The translations under genes were made by a program, and so were the position numbers. DNA of 64,000 nt, taken from positions 1 through 64,000 of the forward strand of contig NW_004086293.1 in the NCBI RefSeq assembly GCF_000220395.1. Direction: 5' to 3'. The notes under the pieces are model-generated. The model saw only the letters and a list, made by a program, of their open reading frames with translations, was not told the origin of the DNA and ran no database searches. Of this stretch, positions 47,043 to 59,876 are shown piece after piece; position 1 is the first letter of the stretch, and the number at the start of each line of letters is the position of its first letter. The DNA is from Ichthyophthirius multifiliis (Eukaryota > Ciliophora > Oligohymenophorea > Hymenostomatida).

Positions 47043-47426
47043 TCATTTATTTCTTTTACTTTTCTAAGATTTAATTTTTCCATATTTATTCTAATATTCT
47101 ATCAATTCTTATTCATATTTAGCTTTAGCTTCAGCATATTAACCTTCATATTTTTATTTCTCTTATATACTTGCTTTTTTCCATTATTCAGCCATCATAC
47201 TTATTAATTAGGTAATTCTAGCATTGGGATGCTATTTTTTAACTTTTTCATGGTTTTCTTACTTAAACAAGAAAAAACTTGATAATGGTCTTTTTGGAGG
47301 TAAAGGCTATTTTATAAAAATGTAATTCAATATAAAGAACAAAATTAAATTATCAAAATATATAAAATATATTTATTTATTTTAGTGATTTACTTTTTCT
47401 TCAGACTAGAAATTGTTTCTTACCAT
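47043..47426 (-). CDS. HMG-box DNA-binding protein
   Basis: ATG 47426 to TGA 47045-47043 with one 87-nt intron (47307-47393) gives 99 codons (98 residues). After a 12-residue lead comes a single HMG box: PKRPLSSFFLFKQENHE, then ARITQLISMMAEQWKKA, then EKQKYEGQYAEAKAKYEQE, and a Lys-rich tail. The pattern P-K-R-P-L-S-x-[FY]-x-[LF]-F and the W in the second helix are the HMGB signature. Such small single-box proteins bend DNA without sequence preference. In ciliates they are abundant chromatin proteins of the macronucleus or micronucleus. A mitochondrial role is possible but no targeting peptide is clear. Confidence 0.9.
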
Positions 47427-48431
47427 TTTATAATTATTTTAGTAATTTATTTTTTTATAATATTATATAAAGTTTTTAAAGAGAAAATAATAATAGATTT
47501 TAACGAATTATTAATATAATGAAAATAATTAGAATATTTAAATAGTGAATTAATTATATAAATCTATAAATTATTATATTAGTATAATTATATAAATTTA
47601 TTTTATTATTGTAAATTATTAAAGTTTTTATTAAATATATAATAATATTAGATAATTTTAAAAGTAAAATTAAATCAATTTAAAATAATAAATATGTTTT
47701 TAAATTTTAATGTATTTACTTTTCACTTATAATTTGTATTTAAAAATACTGAAAAATAAAAAAATTATATTGGAGAATTATAAGGATTTATTTACAATTT
47801 TAAATTAAAATATGAAAAATATATTAATAAAAATTCTATATAAATTATATATTATTAATATATTTATTATTAAGTTTTATTAAATATATTACACTATATT
47901 TTTTTTCAATAATTTTATATATATTTTTTTATTTATATATTGTTATTAATTTTTAAAAAAATATTAATTAAATTATAAATATTTAATTATAATTGATAAC
48001 CAGAAAATATTTATCATTATTATCATTATAATTTAATTTTATAGTTGGCTTTTAAAAATAATAAGTTTAATGTTTAAATTTATTTACTAATGTAATATAA
48101 TTTATAAAATTAATTAAAAACAAAATTAATATTGTTTTAAAATAAATACAATTACATTTAATATATTAATTATGTAAATTATAGTCTTATTATTCATAAA
48201 AAATGTTATTATTTTTTTTGAAATATCCCCATATTATTTATTTTATTGTCAATTTTATTTTTTGTTTCAAATAATTTTTTTATATTTTGAAAATAAATTA
48301 AAAATATCATAAAGAAAATGAGTGATAGTTTTAAATTAAATTATATACATATTAATTAATACAAAGTACAAATATTTATCATTATATAGTTTTATTTTAT
48401 AATTTATAGATATATTTTAAACATAGCAATA
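47427..48431. other. AT-rich intergenic region
   Basis: About 1 kb without a gene, almost only A and T. It contains the promoter for the HMG gene and possibly for the weak ORF at 48432. Confidence 0.5.
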
Positions 48432-48971
48432 ATGTAAAAAAATATAAGTTCTTCTCCTTATAAGTATCCAAATGAAATATATACACATAAAAATATAAAA
48501 AATAATTATAATTTTTTAAATGAAGATGATTCTTTAAGAAAATTTATTAAATCCCAACAAAAATTGTTATTAAATTATATAAAAGCAATACGCCTAATAA
48601 AAAATGTTATATTGTAATGTTAACACCACGACATTACTGTATTAATTTTTCAAACAATCTAAATTTACTCAATTATTTAACAATATTTTTATACTTTATT
48701 ACAAAATAAGTTAATATCAACATATTTATCTTACATGATTAGAGATTTTATGATAATTATAACTTAAATACTTAAATATTAAAAAAAATATTATTTCGTT
48801 TAATTTTTAATATAAAAATATTTTTATTTATATTTAAATATATGTTTAAATAAATATTCATTAAATTTAATAATAGTTAAAAAAAATTATTTTTATTATC
48901 TAAAATAAGGTTATAATATAACTAAAAAAAAATTAACATTTTAATTAAAATAATAATAATAAATTTAATGA
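48432..48971 (+). CDS. possible small gene
   Basis: A 180-codon frame from ATG 48432 to TGA 48969-48971. The first 55 codons look like real protein (SSSPYKYPNEIYTHK, then NEDDSLRKFIKSQQKLLLNY) and the DNA there is GC-richer. The second half is Tyr/Leu/Ile-rich, like translated intergenic DNA. A first exon with a missed intron after about 48600 is a good alternative. No family recognised. Confidence 0.35.
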
Positions 48972-49131
48972 AATAAATGCATAATAAAATTTATAAAAAT
49001 GATATTACGATTAAATTAAAAAACTTAAAGTCTTAATATATTAAAAAATTATAAAATAGAATTTTAAAATTCATTTATTAATAAAGTTAAAATTATTATA
49101 TATAAATAATTTTTAATATTTATAAATACAA

Positions 49132-49812
49132 TCATATAGCTTAATAATTATTGATACTATGTCTTATTTCTTTTTTATCATTGTTCACAAAAATCCAATT
49201 ATTAAGTTCGTTTTTACTATACTTTTCTTACTTTTTTTTTAACTTATTTTTAAGTTTTTTCTTTTCCTTATAGCATTGACATCCTTGTATTTAATAACTT
49301 AAATTATCTAAGTTTTCTCTATAAAAACAATAAGGAAAAGATAAAGGAAGAGATTTATTTCTTCCAAAAAGTATAACTGTTACATATTTTAAATTATTTT
49401 AAACAGGATTTAAAATTTCTTATGAAATAAGTATTTAATCAATATTATTAAAATCTAATAAACTATCAAATTCAACTCTGTTCCAAAGTAAATTATTTTC
49501 TCTAATCAAAATGAAATTTTTAACTTTAAGTTCGATTGGATTTGATCCTTTTTGCTTTAAATTCATAATATCGTTTTAAAAATTAAAAAATAACCATTCT
49601 TTTATTTAATACATTTCTGATTAATTTTAATTTAATTAAGCTTCTAATTAGATATGTTATTCTATTTATTATTAATTTTAAACTAATTCATATTTATTAT
49701 CTTATATTAATTTTTAAGAATCTTCTAAATTAAAAGATAATTAATTAAAAGATTTATAATTTTATATAATTTAATGTAAATTATTTTGTAATTAAAATTT
49801 ATTATCTAACAT
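49132..49812 (-). CDS. coiled-coil protein of unknown function
   Basis: An open frame of 227 codons from ATG 49812 to TGA 49134-49132. The N-terminal 80 residues are Gln-rich coiled coil (LEDSQKLIQDNKYELVQN, QQIEQHIQLEAQLNQNQSEM). A more globular region follows, with NFILIRENNLLWNRVEFDS and YVTVILFGRNKSLPLSFPYC. The end is basic (CQCYKEKKKLKNKLKKK). In-frame sequence continues upstream of the ATG to a plausible splice acceptor near 49832, so a short first exon may lie beyond. No family recognised. It stands upstream of a TTTA microsatellite. Confidence 0.55.
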
Positions 49813-49873
49813 TGAAATTTTTAGAGTTTAATAACTATAAAAAAAAGTTCAATTTATTTATATATTTATTTTT

Positions 49874-49874
<1 letters not shown>

Positions 49875-49920
<46 letters not shown>

Positions 49921-49936
49921 TTTTTTTATTTATTTA
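49875..49936. repeat. (TTTA)n microsatellite
   Basis: At least eleven near-perfect TTTA units with a single interruption close to the right end. It lies between two genes transcribed away from each other, within about 560 bp of otherwise AT-rich intergenic DNA (49813-50372). Confidence 0.9.
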
Positions 49937-50372
49937 ATTTTATATATGATATAAAACTATTTTAATACAAAAATATATATTTTATTAATTTAATATTTTT
50001 TTTTTTTTCTTATTTTATTTTATTTCATGCAATCTTATTATTTTTTTTTTTTATATATATTTATATATATATGAATTATTAACAACTTTTAATTTTTACT
50101 TTTTTAAAATTAATTTATCTACTTTTTAAATAAAGATATTTAAATCTATTAATTTTATTTTTGTTTTGAATTTTATATATATAATAAATAAATTAATATA
50201 AGATTATTATATATATTTTTTTTATATTATAATTTATATAACTTTGTATTCTTTTTTTTAATAATTTATGATTTTTTTTTTCTTTTTTTGTTTATTTTAA
50301 TTGCAAATCAAATTATAAGATATTTAATAATTTATTATATATTAAAAAAAAAAATTATTAAAATTTAAAGAA

Positions 50373-51922
50373 ATGGAAAAGTCAACTCTAAATATCCCAT
50401 CATACATCCAAGAACCAAACTATCGGTATAAATTATCTTTAACATATAAATATAATTACTGTAAGTTATTAAATGCCGCGAATGATTTTGAAGATAGAAG
50501 GTAAAGGAAATGGAATCAAAACTAATGTTGTTAATATGAATGAAGTGTCTAAAGCATTAAGAGTTCCAACTGAATGTAATTATATTATTTTTTTTAAAAT
50601 AAATTAAACTATTTTAATTTTGAAGTTCTTTTAAATTTTTTTTATTTTTTTATTTAGATCCTTTAAAATTTATGGGTATTGAATATGGTTCTTAAATTAT
50701 TTTCAAAGAAAAAGGTAATGATGTTTCAACTATTATTAATGGATCTTTTAAGGTAAAAAGAAATTTAAATATAAATTATATACATAAGTGTGTATTAATA
50801 AAAAAGTTGATTTTAGTGCAAATATTTTAATATTTATTTGATTATATTAATATTTTAATTTATTTATAAAATATAAATATATTAATAATTTTTAGTCTAT
50901 CTATTTTTATTTTTATGTTTTACTAAAATAATAAAGGAAGAATAACTTTAAAAAACATTAGATAAGTTCATAGAAAAATATGTTTTATGTCCTAAATGCA
51001 AATATCCTGAATTTGTTTTAAGAGTAAAATAAAATACAGTATGTGGAAAATGCGATTCTTGTGGAGAAAGAGCAAAATGTGATAATACACATAAATTTGC
51101 AAGTTATATAATAAAAAATCCTCCAAAACTAAGAGGAATAAATAAAGAAGAATAAAAAAATCAAAAAGAAGAAATAGTTCCAGTAGGTTAAGTACCTGTA
51201 CCAGCAGATAAATAAAAAGACTTAAAGAAAGAGAAGAAAGTTGAAGAAAAAGATTTAGTAAAAAATATTAAAAAATTAGAAGCAAGCGATTTATTATTAG
51301 AAAGTGAAAATCTTAAAAATAAAGTTGAACAATTAACTGAATGTATTAAAGGTTAAAGGAATTAAGGTATTATTAAATATATATATAAAATATTAATTTA
51401 TTTTTAAAAAAAGATGGAGAAATAATAGATTTAGATATAGCATTAGCTAATATAATAAAAGAAATAAAAGATTTCTAAATAAATAAAGGATTAGAAAATT
51501 AAATATCACATATTGTGTTTTAATCTATTTTTACTGTCAATATTGCACATGAAGTAGATTGTAATGCTGAATTATTACAAAAGTTATATAGTAAGTTAAA
51601 AATTTAAAAAATGGAAGATGATATTTTATTGAATTTATAATACTTCTTTTATAAAACTTATCAAAATTAAGATTTTACACAATATATTCCTACTATTTTA
51701 AAAATATTTTATGATAATAATCTCATTTCAGAATAAATTATTGTTGATTGGGCCGATAATAAAATTGATCTTAAAGATCATTTCCTTTATAATGAAATTT
51801 TTAATAATAAATTTAAAGAAGATACTAACCAAATCGTTGAATGGCTTAGAAATGCTGATTATGATGAATAAGAAGAAGAAGTAATAGAAGAAACTGAAGA
51901 ATAAAAATAAGCATAAAATTGA
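50373..51922 (+). CDS. EIF5: translation initiation factor eIF5
   Basis: ATG 50373 to TGA 51920-51922. Introns 50426-50465, 50576-50657, 50753-50936 and 51367-51413 leave 399 codons (398 residues). The N-terminal GTPase-activating domain starts [13 protein letters not shown] and holds the invariant arginine in NYRYQMPRM (about residue 18), then [17 protein letters not shown]2-C2 zinc ribbon follows (CPKC...CGKC), then a charged Lys/Glu linker. The C-terminal W2/HEAT domain ends with an acidic stretch after [15 protein letters not shown], where aromatic and acidic boxes bind eIF2-beta and eIF1. eIF5 makes eIF2 hydrolyse GTP when the start codon is found. All parts are present in order. Confidence 0.96.
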
Positions 51923-52459
51923 TTTCTTAATCTATTCTATTCTATTTTTAGTTTTATATTAAAAATTTATTTAATTTTTTTATTAGTTTATTTTTTAATA
52001 AATTTATTTTTTATTATTTTAAAATATTTAAAAAGTTTAAAAACATTAAAATAAAAATATATCTAAATTTTATAATAAAATAATTATAATAATTTTTTTA
52101 TAAAGTATTTTATATATAAAATATAAAAAAACTTATTTACATCTTTCTTATATATATAATAAATACACTTATGATTTAATTATTTTATCTATTTATATAT
52201 TATATTTTAACATATGAATTTATATATTTAAAGAGAATTTAGCAAACCATATATAGATGACATATTTTAGACATATATATATATATTATTATATTCAAAA
52301 AACAATATAAAAGTAAATTAAATTTTATTTAATATAATTAATAAATAAAAAAATATATATCTAAAATTATTAATTCAAATCTAAATAAAAAAAAATATTA
52401 ATATACTAATAAAATAAATTAAAAAATAAAATAAAAACAAATAAGTATAAAAAAAAAAT
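51923..52459. other. AT-rich intergenic region
   Basis: About 540 bp between eIF5 and the next gene on the same strand. It should hold the eIF5 3' end and the promoter of the mitochondrial RRM gene. Confidence 0.5.
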
Positions 52460-55400
52460 ATGTTAAAAATATTTGGAAAGCTAAAAAAGAATATATTACC
52501 AACAAAATAATATTATAAAAATATCCCAATAACAATAAAATCTAGATTTTCTACAATATCACAATAAGTATCTTCCGAAAAATCCTATGAAGAAAAGAAG
52601 AAAATTCACGAAGAATTAACATCTCGTCATTATTTAAATCAAATAGCCAAACAACTGCAAGAGTTATCTTTAAAAATCTACAAAGGTGATCAAAATTAAC
52701 ACTAAGAAATAATTTAATAATTATAAAGTGAATTAAATTAAGTATATGGAAAAAATGCATATAAAATAGCGAATTTGTCATATAATTATGAAATTATAGG
52801 ACATAAAGAAGGAGTAATTACAGGAAAATATTCTCTTATGAATCAATCTTTAAAAGAACATGAATATGGGCAAATTCTTAATCCTAGTAACTAATAATGG
52901 CTAAATGAATTATAAAATACTACTTATTTAAATATTGATGAAAAAAATATTAATTTAAATGTTGTTGAAGAAAATTCTCATTTTTCTTTAATTTTGGATG
53001 ACTTTAAATAGGATGAGTACGTATAAGAATTAGATGATAATTAAGTAATTGTTTTTAATTTTCCTGTTAATTGGGATAAAAATGATATTCTAAATTTCAT
53101 TTCTTCTGAAATTAATGTTCCTTTCTAATCTATTTCTGTTACTGAATGTGTTATTTCTCTACCTGCTTTTGCTACTCTTACTTTTAATAATTAAAAAGAT
53201 GCATTAACTTTCAAAAATTTAGTTAATACCAAATAATATAAGTCTGATCTTAGACATCCTTTATAAGCTTGTACTTTTGAAGATTCGAGAAATGAACATT
53301 CCTTAAATAGAACTTTAGTTATTTAAGGTTTTTTTCCTGATTAAAAGTTAACTGTAATTATTATTATTTTTTTTATAAGCAAATAAATTTTTTAATACAG
53401 GATTTACTTTTTGAATTATCTTCATATGGAAGAGTGGTTAATCTTGAATTTATTGAAGAACCTTAACATTAGGCTTTACCTACAAGTCAATAAGTATTAG
53501 ATTATTTAAAGAAAAATGTAGATGAAACTAATACTTAATTTGTTTATGAAATCAATGACTTATCTTAAGATATACCAAAAGTTATAGAATATCCACCATA
53601 TAACCCTATTTTTAATTTAAGTATATATATTAATAAATACAAAAATTAATTTATTTAAAAAAAAAAAAAAGATAAAGGTTAAAAAACAATAAATGATATT
53701 AGTAAATAAGTTTAAGAAGAAGAAGAGAGACTTCAGGAATTCGCAAAAAGACAATTAATACCAAGAATTGTGTTAAATGTTCATGACGGATATAAAAATG
53801 TGCCTGAAGAAAGCCAAAAAATATTAAACAAAAGCATTTAATAGAAGATCATATAATAATAAAGAAGTATTCATAAATCAAAGGGTTATGTATTTGTTAC
53901 TTTTGCAAATAAAGAATAAACATAAACTGCATACTTTCATTTGTCTGAGACTAAAATATTTAATGTGTAATTAAAAAAATTTAATGAACATTATAATTTT
54001 GATAAAAAACACTAAGAATATTTGTAATATTTATTAATTTTATTCATATTTAAAATAAATAAACTAGATATAAAAAAATACGACCAATAAAAAATAAAAT
54101 AAAAGAATAATTAATTGAAAAGAATTTAATAGAAATGGAATAAAATGAAATACTTGAAATGAGTCATTAATAATTTAAAAATGCTTTAATTTAAGAAGCT
54201 AATAGTAAGAATTTTACGAATGAATTATCAAAAACTATTGAAAATGAATAAATAGGAAGATCTTAATATAGTTTGGAATAAAAGCTTCAGTTAAAATCAG
54301 ATTAATTAGGAAGATAATTCAATAATTAAATAACTTAGAAAGACTTTAATTAAATATAGACATAACTAAAAGACCTATAAGATAAAAATTTAGAATAATT
54401 GGAAGATTTGTAAGTGCATTAAAGCTAAATTCTTAATTAATATAGATCTAAAATTCTTAATTCAGATTTAAATGATGTTAGTCATGAATATTTGCTAAAA
54501 AATTAAAATGTGATTGAATAATAATTAGATTAAAATGAGATAGTTTAAAATAAAAAATAATAATAGTTATAAATTTTCAAATTAAAATAATTAGAAGATA
54601 AAAAAAAAGAAGAAATTTAAAGATAATGGATTGAATAATAAAAATTTTATTTTGAAAATAAAATCCTTCTTGCTAATTAAAAAATTATTAAAAAAAAAAA
54701 ATATACTGAAGAAGGTGGTGAAGAAGAACCTGCATAAGAAAAAGAAGAAGAAAAAGAAAAAGGAGATTAATATTATTAACCATTAACTGATATTGAAATT
54801 AAATACAAGTAATATTTTTATTAATTTTTGTTTTATTTTATTATTTATTTTTTTATTAAGAAATATTAAATATGAAAAGTATTTGTAAGAACTTTAAAAT
54901 CTTTATGATGGAGACTATACAGAAGAAATGAGAGAAAATATTTTTGGTGAAAAATCTAAATAAAGCTGTAAAGATGTTGATGGTTAAATTTTTTTGAATT
55001 AAGAAAAAAGTGATTTTTATAATAGAATAGTACTTTCAGATTAATAAATTGAAGATAAAAAATATTTTGAAGAAAATAAACATTTATTACCAACTTATGG
55101 TATAGAATAAGTTTTATAAGGTTTAAAAGAAAATCCTGAAGGAACAATGAGATTAATATAAGAATTTCAAGTTCCAGATGAAGTCTATGATATTAAAAAG
55201 GAATAATTAGTAGATAAGGAAGGAAAATAAGTTCCTTTATAAAATTATGTGTAAGATTTAAATAATTACATTGCTTAATTGGGAGAAAAATTCGAAGCTT
55301 AAAAAGATAGTTATGGAGATGATAAAATTATGAAATTCATAAATAAACCTTATAAAGTCCCTATTAAAATTTTAAATATTGACGAAAAAAATTCAATTAG

Positions 55401-55873
55401 AAATATTTTAAAAGGATATGGACTTTAAGATGATTAAATTGAAAAAGAAATTGCTTATTTTGTTGAACATGGAGATTATTCTAGTTACATTTATAAACAT
55501 TTTGATAAAAGTTAAAAATAACTTGATTTTGACGATCTTTAATTTTTAATTGAAAGTACTGGTTTAAGCTAAGCAGGTATTTTTTGATAAGTTTTTTTTT
55601 TTTTTTTTAATTTTTTTTTTTATATAGAAATTGAAAGTATTATTAAATTGGATTTAGAAAAAGATGGATACGAAGTTCTTCAAGGACTTTAAGAATAATA
55701 AGAAAAAATTAAAGATAATATTTATAATAAACCTTTAAAAAATGAAGACTTAATTAAAAGTATTATTTATAATAATTATTTTATTTAAATAAAAATTTTA
55801 AAAAGCTAATTATAAATTAAGAAACAAAGATTAGAAAGGAAAATTTATAGCAACTAGATTTAAAACTATTTGA
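52460..55873 (+). CDS. large mitochondrial RRM-like coiled-coil protein
   Basis: ATG 52460 to TGA 55871-55873. Six introns (53354-53400, 53621-53671, 54024-54067, 54809-54860, 55577-55627, 55760-55805) leave 1041 codons (1040 residues), and all phases agree. The N-terminus is a likely mitochondrial presequence, basic and without acids until about residue 40 (MLKIFGKLKKNILPTKQYYK). RRM-like units follow: QVIVFNFPVNWDKNDILNFI, then RTLVIQGFFPDQK, then SKGYVFVTFANKEQTQ, each with a beta strand, helix and RNP-1-like strand. A long Gln/Glu coiled coil and an acidic linker come next. The C-terminal domain has HEADED-like helices (DDQIEKEIAYFVEHGDYSSY). It is probably a ciliate-specific mitochondrial RNA-binding or mitoribosomal protein. 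That role is inference. Confidence 0.72.
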
Positions 55874-56443
55874 AAAAACATTAATAAAGAAGATATTTAA
55901 AAATATATACCTTTCTATAAGTTTAGAATTTATTTAATAAAATTAATATACCGATAAAAGCATATCTAATATATCTTTTTTTAATTTTTTTCATTTAGTT
56001 TAAGAATAATAAAATTTAAAAAATAAAATATGCAATAGATATTCATAATATATTCCATTTTTTTAAATCTTATTTTCTTTTAATTTATAAATATATTTTA
56101 TTGTATTAAATTTATACTAAAAAAATAATTTTTAGTAATTCATTTGAAATTATTATTTTTCTTTTAATTCTTAATATAATAAATAAACCAATAATCCCAT
56201 TATAATAATCTTAAATATATAATTAAATTAATGCAAAGATAATTAAATATATATAAAGCTCAATCATATTTCAAAATATTTGTCAGAAATATTTTATTAA
56301 TAGCAATGATTGGATATTGATATATAATAAATAATTACTGAAAAAATATTGAAATAAATAACTTGATAGTAAAAACATAATTTACAATCCATTAATTAAT
56401 AACAAATTTTAAATTAATAAAGAAATATCGAAAAAAAAAAAAG
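55874..56443. other. AT-rich intergenic region
   Basis: About 570 bp without a recognisable gene, between two plus-strand genes. Confidence 0.5.
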
Positions 56444-57420
56444 ATGATTAACATAAAAAATTATTTTAGCCAAATATTAACAAACATAACAATAATAAGA
56501 ATTAAATAATATTCAAAATAAGTAGAAGAATATAATTAATAATAGTAATCATTTATTTAATAAAGTTAAAATTAATAAATTTAGTATAATTTCAATTCCT
56601 TTAATTAAATAAGCTATATACCAGATTATAAAATCAAAGAAAAATATAGAACGTAAATTAAAATAAATTATTTATAGTTTAAAAATATTATCTGAAATCC
56701 TTATTAGTAAAATAATAAAATCTAAAAAAAAACTATTATATGTAGAAAAGACAAGAATTTAAATAATTAGAATATAATCTTTTATAAAAAAAAATTTTAA
56801 AAATAGGAAATCCATATATATATATATTTATATATATATATATAATATATATATCTATATATATATCTATATATATAGATAGATAGATAGTTAAAGTTGT
56901 TTTAATAAAATCTTACTTTTTAGCCAAATATACATAAAATTATTAGTCAAATTATAAGTATAAAAAAGCCTAATTATTTTTAAAATGTCCATAAAATATT
57001 ATATAAATAATCTTCTATAAAATAAAGTTATATTGAATTAAAAATATAATAAAAATAAGATGAAATAAGCCATTCCAGAAGTGTTAATAAGTTAAAAGAC
57101 TCTTTTATAATTATATTTTTTTTATTTTTGTTTAAATAACATTTATTGTTAGTACAGAGAAAAAATTCATACCTATTTAAATTTATATAATTAAAAAAAA
57201 TTAAGATAAAAATTAAGATAAAATTTTAAAAATAAATTTAGACTTTCTTTAAAACAAATCAAATAAATTTAATGATTGATTAATAGATTCTCAAAATATT
57301 GATTTATAGGACTAACATTTATAAAAGAATATCTCCTGTTTTAATTAAAATGAAAAATATTAATTAATCTTTGAATAGATTATTAATAATTTTACTTAAT
57401 TAGATAAATAAATATCTTTT
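56444..57420 (+). CDS. probable mitochondrial protein, 3' part unresolved
   Basis: ATG 56444 begins MINIKNYFSQILTNITIIRI, a plausible mitochondrial presequence, then SYIPDYKIKEKYRT. A 25-nt intron (GTAAATTAAAATAAATTATTTATAG) leads to LKILSEILISKIIKSKKKL. A larger intron spans the TA-rich microsatellite. The next exon reads NYFQNVHKILYKQSSIKQSY and QDEISHSRSVNKLKDS. A last protein-like segment is NIDLQDQHLQKNISCFNQNE near 57290-57400. Joins after 57080 and the stop are not resolved, and the end may overlap the 3' region of the opposite gene. No family recognised. Confidence 0.45.
56813..56890. repeat. TA / TATC / ATAG microsatellite, hairpin-prone
   Basis: A run of TA dinucleotides is interrupted by ATATC units and ends in four ATAG units. 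The ATATCTATATAT and ATATATAGAT parts are mutually complementary, so the tract can fold back on itself. It lies in a probable intron of the gene starting at 56444. Confidence 0.85.
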
Positions 57421-57679
57421 AATTTGTTTTATTTTATTTTATAAAACACATTATTTTATTTTAATTATGTTATTTTTATAAAAATATAATAACTAAGTAT
57501 AAAAGGAATATAAAAATATACCGATCTCATATAAATTATGATCGTATTAATTATATTTTAATATTTCTTTTGCGTTGCGTTATATGTTTAGAGATAAATT
57601 TTCAAAATATAACAAATAAATAAAATAGTTTAATAATAATGTATACATAAAAAATAGTATTTAATATATAAAGTCTAAA

Positions 57680-59460
57680 TCATAAAAAACAATCATTATA
57701 AGTATTTTCTAAATATGTTATAATATTATTAATTAGTTCTTATTATAACAAAATTTCTTAAAGTACTCTTCTAAGCGACTTTGTCCATAAAAAATATTTA
57801 TTTTAAGTAATTTTATGGACCTTAAATCCAAAATAAAGATCTTAAATACAAAAAACATCTAAACTTGAAACGAAAATAGACATTAGAATTTGCATTAAAA
57901 ATCTAATTTAATTATTATCTAATCCTTCATTAATATTTAGATTCGAGTATTTAATAATATATTAGCTCATATTTTTAATTTCTTAAACTAAAAATTCTGC
58001 TTTTTCAAGTATATGATCGAAATTTGGAATAATATTAACAGTCCTTTTAATATTTGAAAACTTATGAGAGATAATTTTTTTAATTACTTCTTTTTAAAAA
58101 CCTAAATTTGAACAAACACATAATTATATTAAATTTTCTATCTTTTATAAATTTATATGATTTATTTCTATTTTTTATTTCTTTAATAAATAAATAAATG
58201 TATTTGAATTTTCAGAACCTAAAATACAATCAATTAAATTTTCAAAAAAATAAATTTATTCTTTTTTAGTGTTTATTTTAAACTCTTAAATAACTGAATT
58301 TCCTATATATTTAATTATATTTTTTGCCATTTCTTTTGTAGTTTTTAAACTATATAAATAATTAAAATAACTAAATCTTAGTCTTTCGATTTTACACATA
58401 ATGGCTAACTTTAAATTCCATAAAAGATAAGAATCTTAATATAGTTCATCAAAAATAATATATTTTAAAGTAAAAAAATCTTATATATTATCTAATTTTA
58501 ACATTTAAGTAAATTCGTAAATTTTTTCATTTTAATTTAAAAGTAATGCATATATGAATTAAAATATTAAATTTATTTATTCCAAAGAGAATCTTTTTTA
58601 ATATACCTTTTCAATATTATTTATTAAAGAATTAGAAATCGCTTTTATTCTTACTAAGCCTCCAAGCTCAATAATAAGGTTTTCATTTATCAAATACTTT
58701 TCTGAGTTTTAAACCCAGAGTTATTTAAATGAGGTGATTTATGAAGATTTTAAAGGAACATCTTTTATTTAATTCAAAAAAAAATACAAAGAGAGTTTAT
58801 AATTCCATTACTAATTGATATTTTCTTAAATTGTTAAGTATCTATTTTATCTTCCTCTTCTTGTTTTTAAAATAACTATGTTATACACAATTCAAAAAAA
58901 TATGTCATTATTTGTGATATTTCTGTTAATTTTAAATTTGGAACACTTTCGAATATTTCTAATATTTATTTTTGTGATTAGAAATATATTTCGAAATTCT
59001 ATTTTATCTATTATAGCATTTATATAATTTATTCATAAGGATTAATTAGAGCTTCTGGTACTTTTTTTTTTTTTTCAGTTTTCTATCGGATAGTTTGTAA
59101 ATATTATTTACTTTCCTTTACTTCATCATCTGATTATTCTAATAAATCCATTTTTACAATATAATTTGGTTATTAAAAATATATATCGCTATTTACTTTC
59201 TTTATTGGACCATGAGAAGAAGATTTAGATGTTAAAAGGTTATTTTTGTTTTAACGAAAAAAATATATTTGTTGCTTAATCTGAATTCTTTTTAATATGT
59301 TAGCATTCTTTATTTCATTTTCAAGAATGTTATACCAATCTTCTTTATATCTATTTATTCCTAAATTTTTTATACTTTGTTAGTCCTAATAATATTACTA
59401 GATTTTTAAATATTTTGTTTTATTGAAAAATGTTGCTTTTTCTATATCTGAAAACATCAT
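57680..59460 (-). CDS. alpha-helical protein, possible ARM-type
   Basis: ATG 59460 to TGA 57682-57680 with one 26-nt intron (58762-58787) gives 585 codons (584 residues). The N-terminus is basic and helical (YKEDWYNILENEIKNANILK, then RIQIKQQIYFFRQNK) and faintly resembles an importin-beta-binding region. The middle is SKSSSHGPIKKVNSD and an acidic-basic linker. The rest is helix after helix (IELGGLVRIKAISNSLINN, LWNLKLAIMCKIERLRFSYF, EEFKINTKKEQ-like turns, NFDHILEKAEFLVQEIKN). This could be a very divergent armadillo protein, but no ARM signature is good enough to claim importin alpha. Its 3' end lies close to the plus-strand gene ahead of it. Confidence 0.6.
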
Positions 59461-59876
59461 TTTTTTAATATAATGTGGTTAACTAAAATATTTATATTAA
59501 AATAAATATTAATAAAATAATGTTTAAATTTTAACCACAATATATATTTTAATTGAATCAATTTTTTAAAAAAATTAAAGTATTTTTTATAATTAAATTT
59601 TAAATATATAATTAATTAAATACATATACATATATATATATATATATAAATGCATATATATATTATAGAAAATGCTATTTATTAATTTTTTTTAGAAGAA
59701 TATTTTAAATATAATGCTAATTTATAAATATTAAAATAAATTATTTATTTTTTAAATTTTTTTCTGTCAATTAAAATCAAAAAGGCTTATTTCGATTTTT
59801 TCTCGAATTTTTGGTTTTAAAAATAAACTAAAAAATTGATAAAAATAATATTTGAATAAAAAATATAAATAAAAAC
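59461..59876. other. AT-rich intergenic region with TA run
   Basis: About 415 bp between two minus-strand genes. A (TA)n run lies near 59628-59660 and a slightly GC-richer patch near 59785-59815. No gene seen. Confidence 0.5.

Noticed and set aside
57783-57820. Perfect 10-bp inverted repeat GTCCATAAAA / TTTTATGGAC
   Set aside because: It lies inside the coding sequence of the minus-strand helical protein near its C-terminus and is probably chance.
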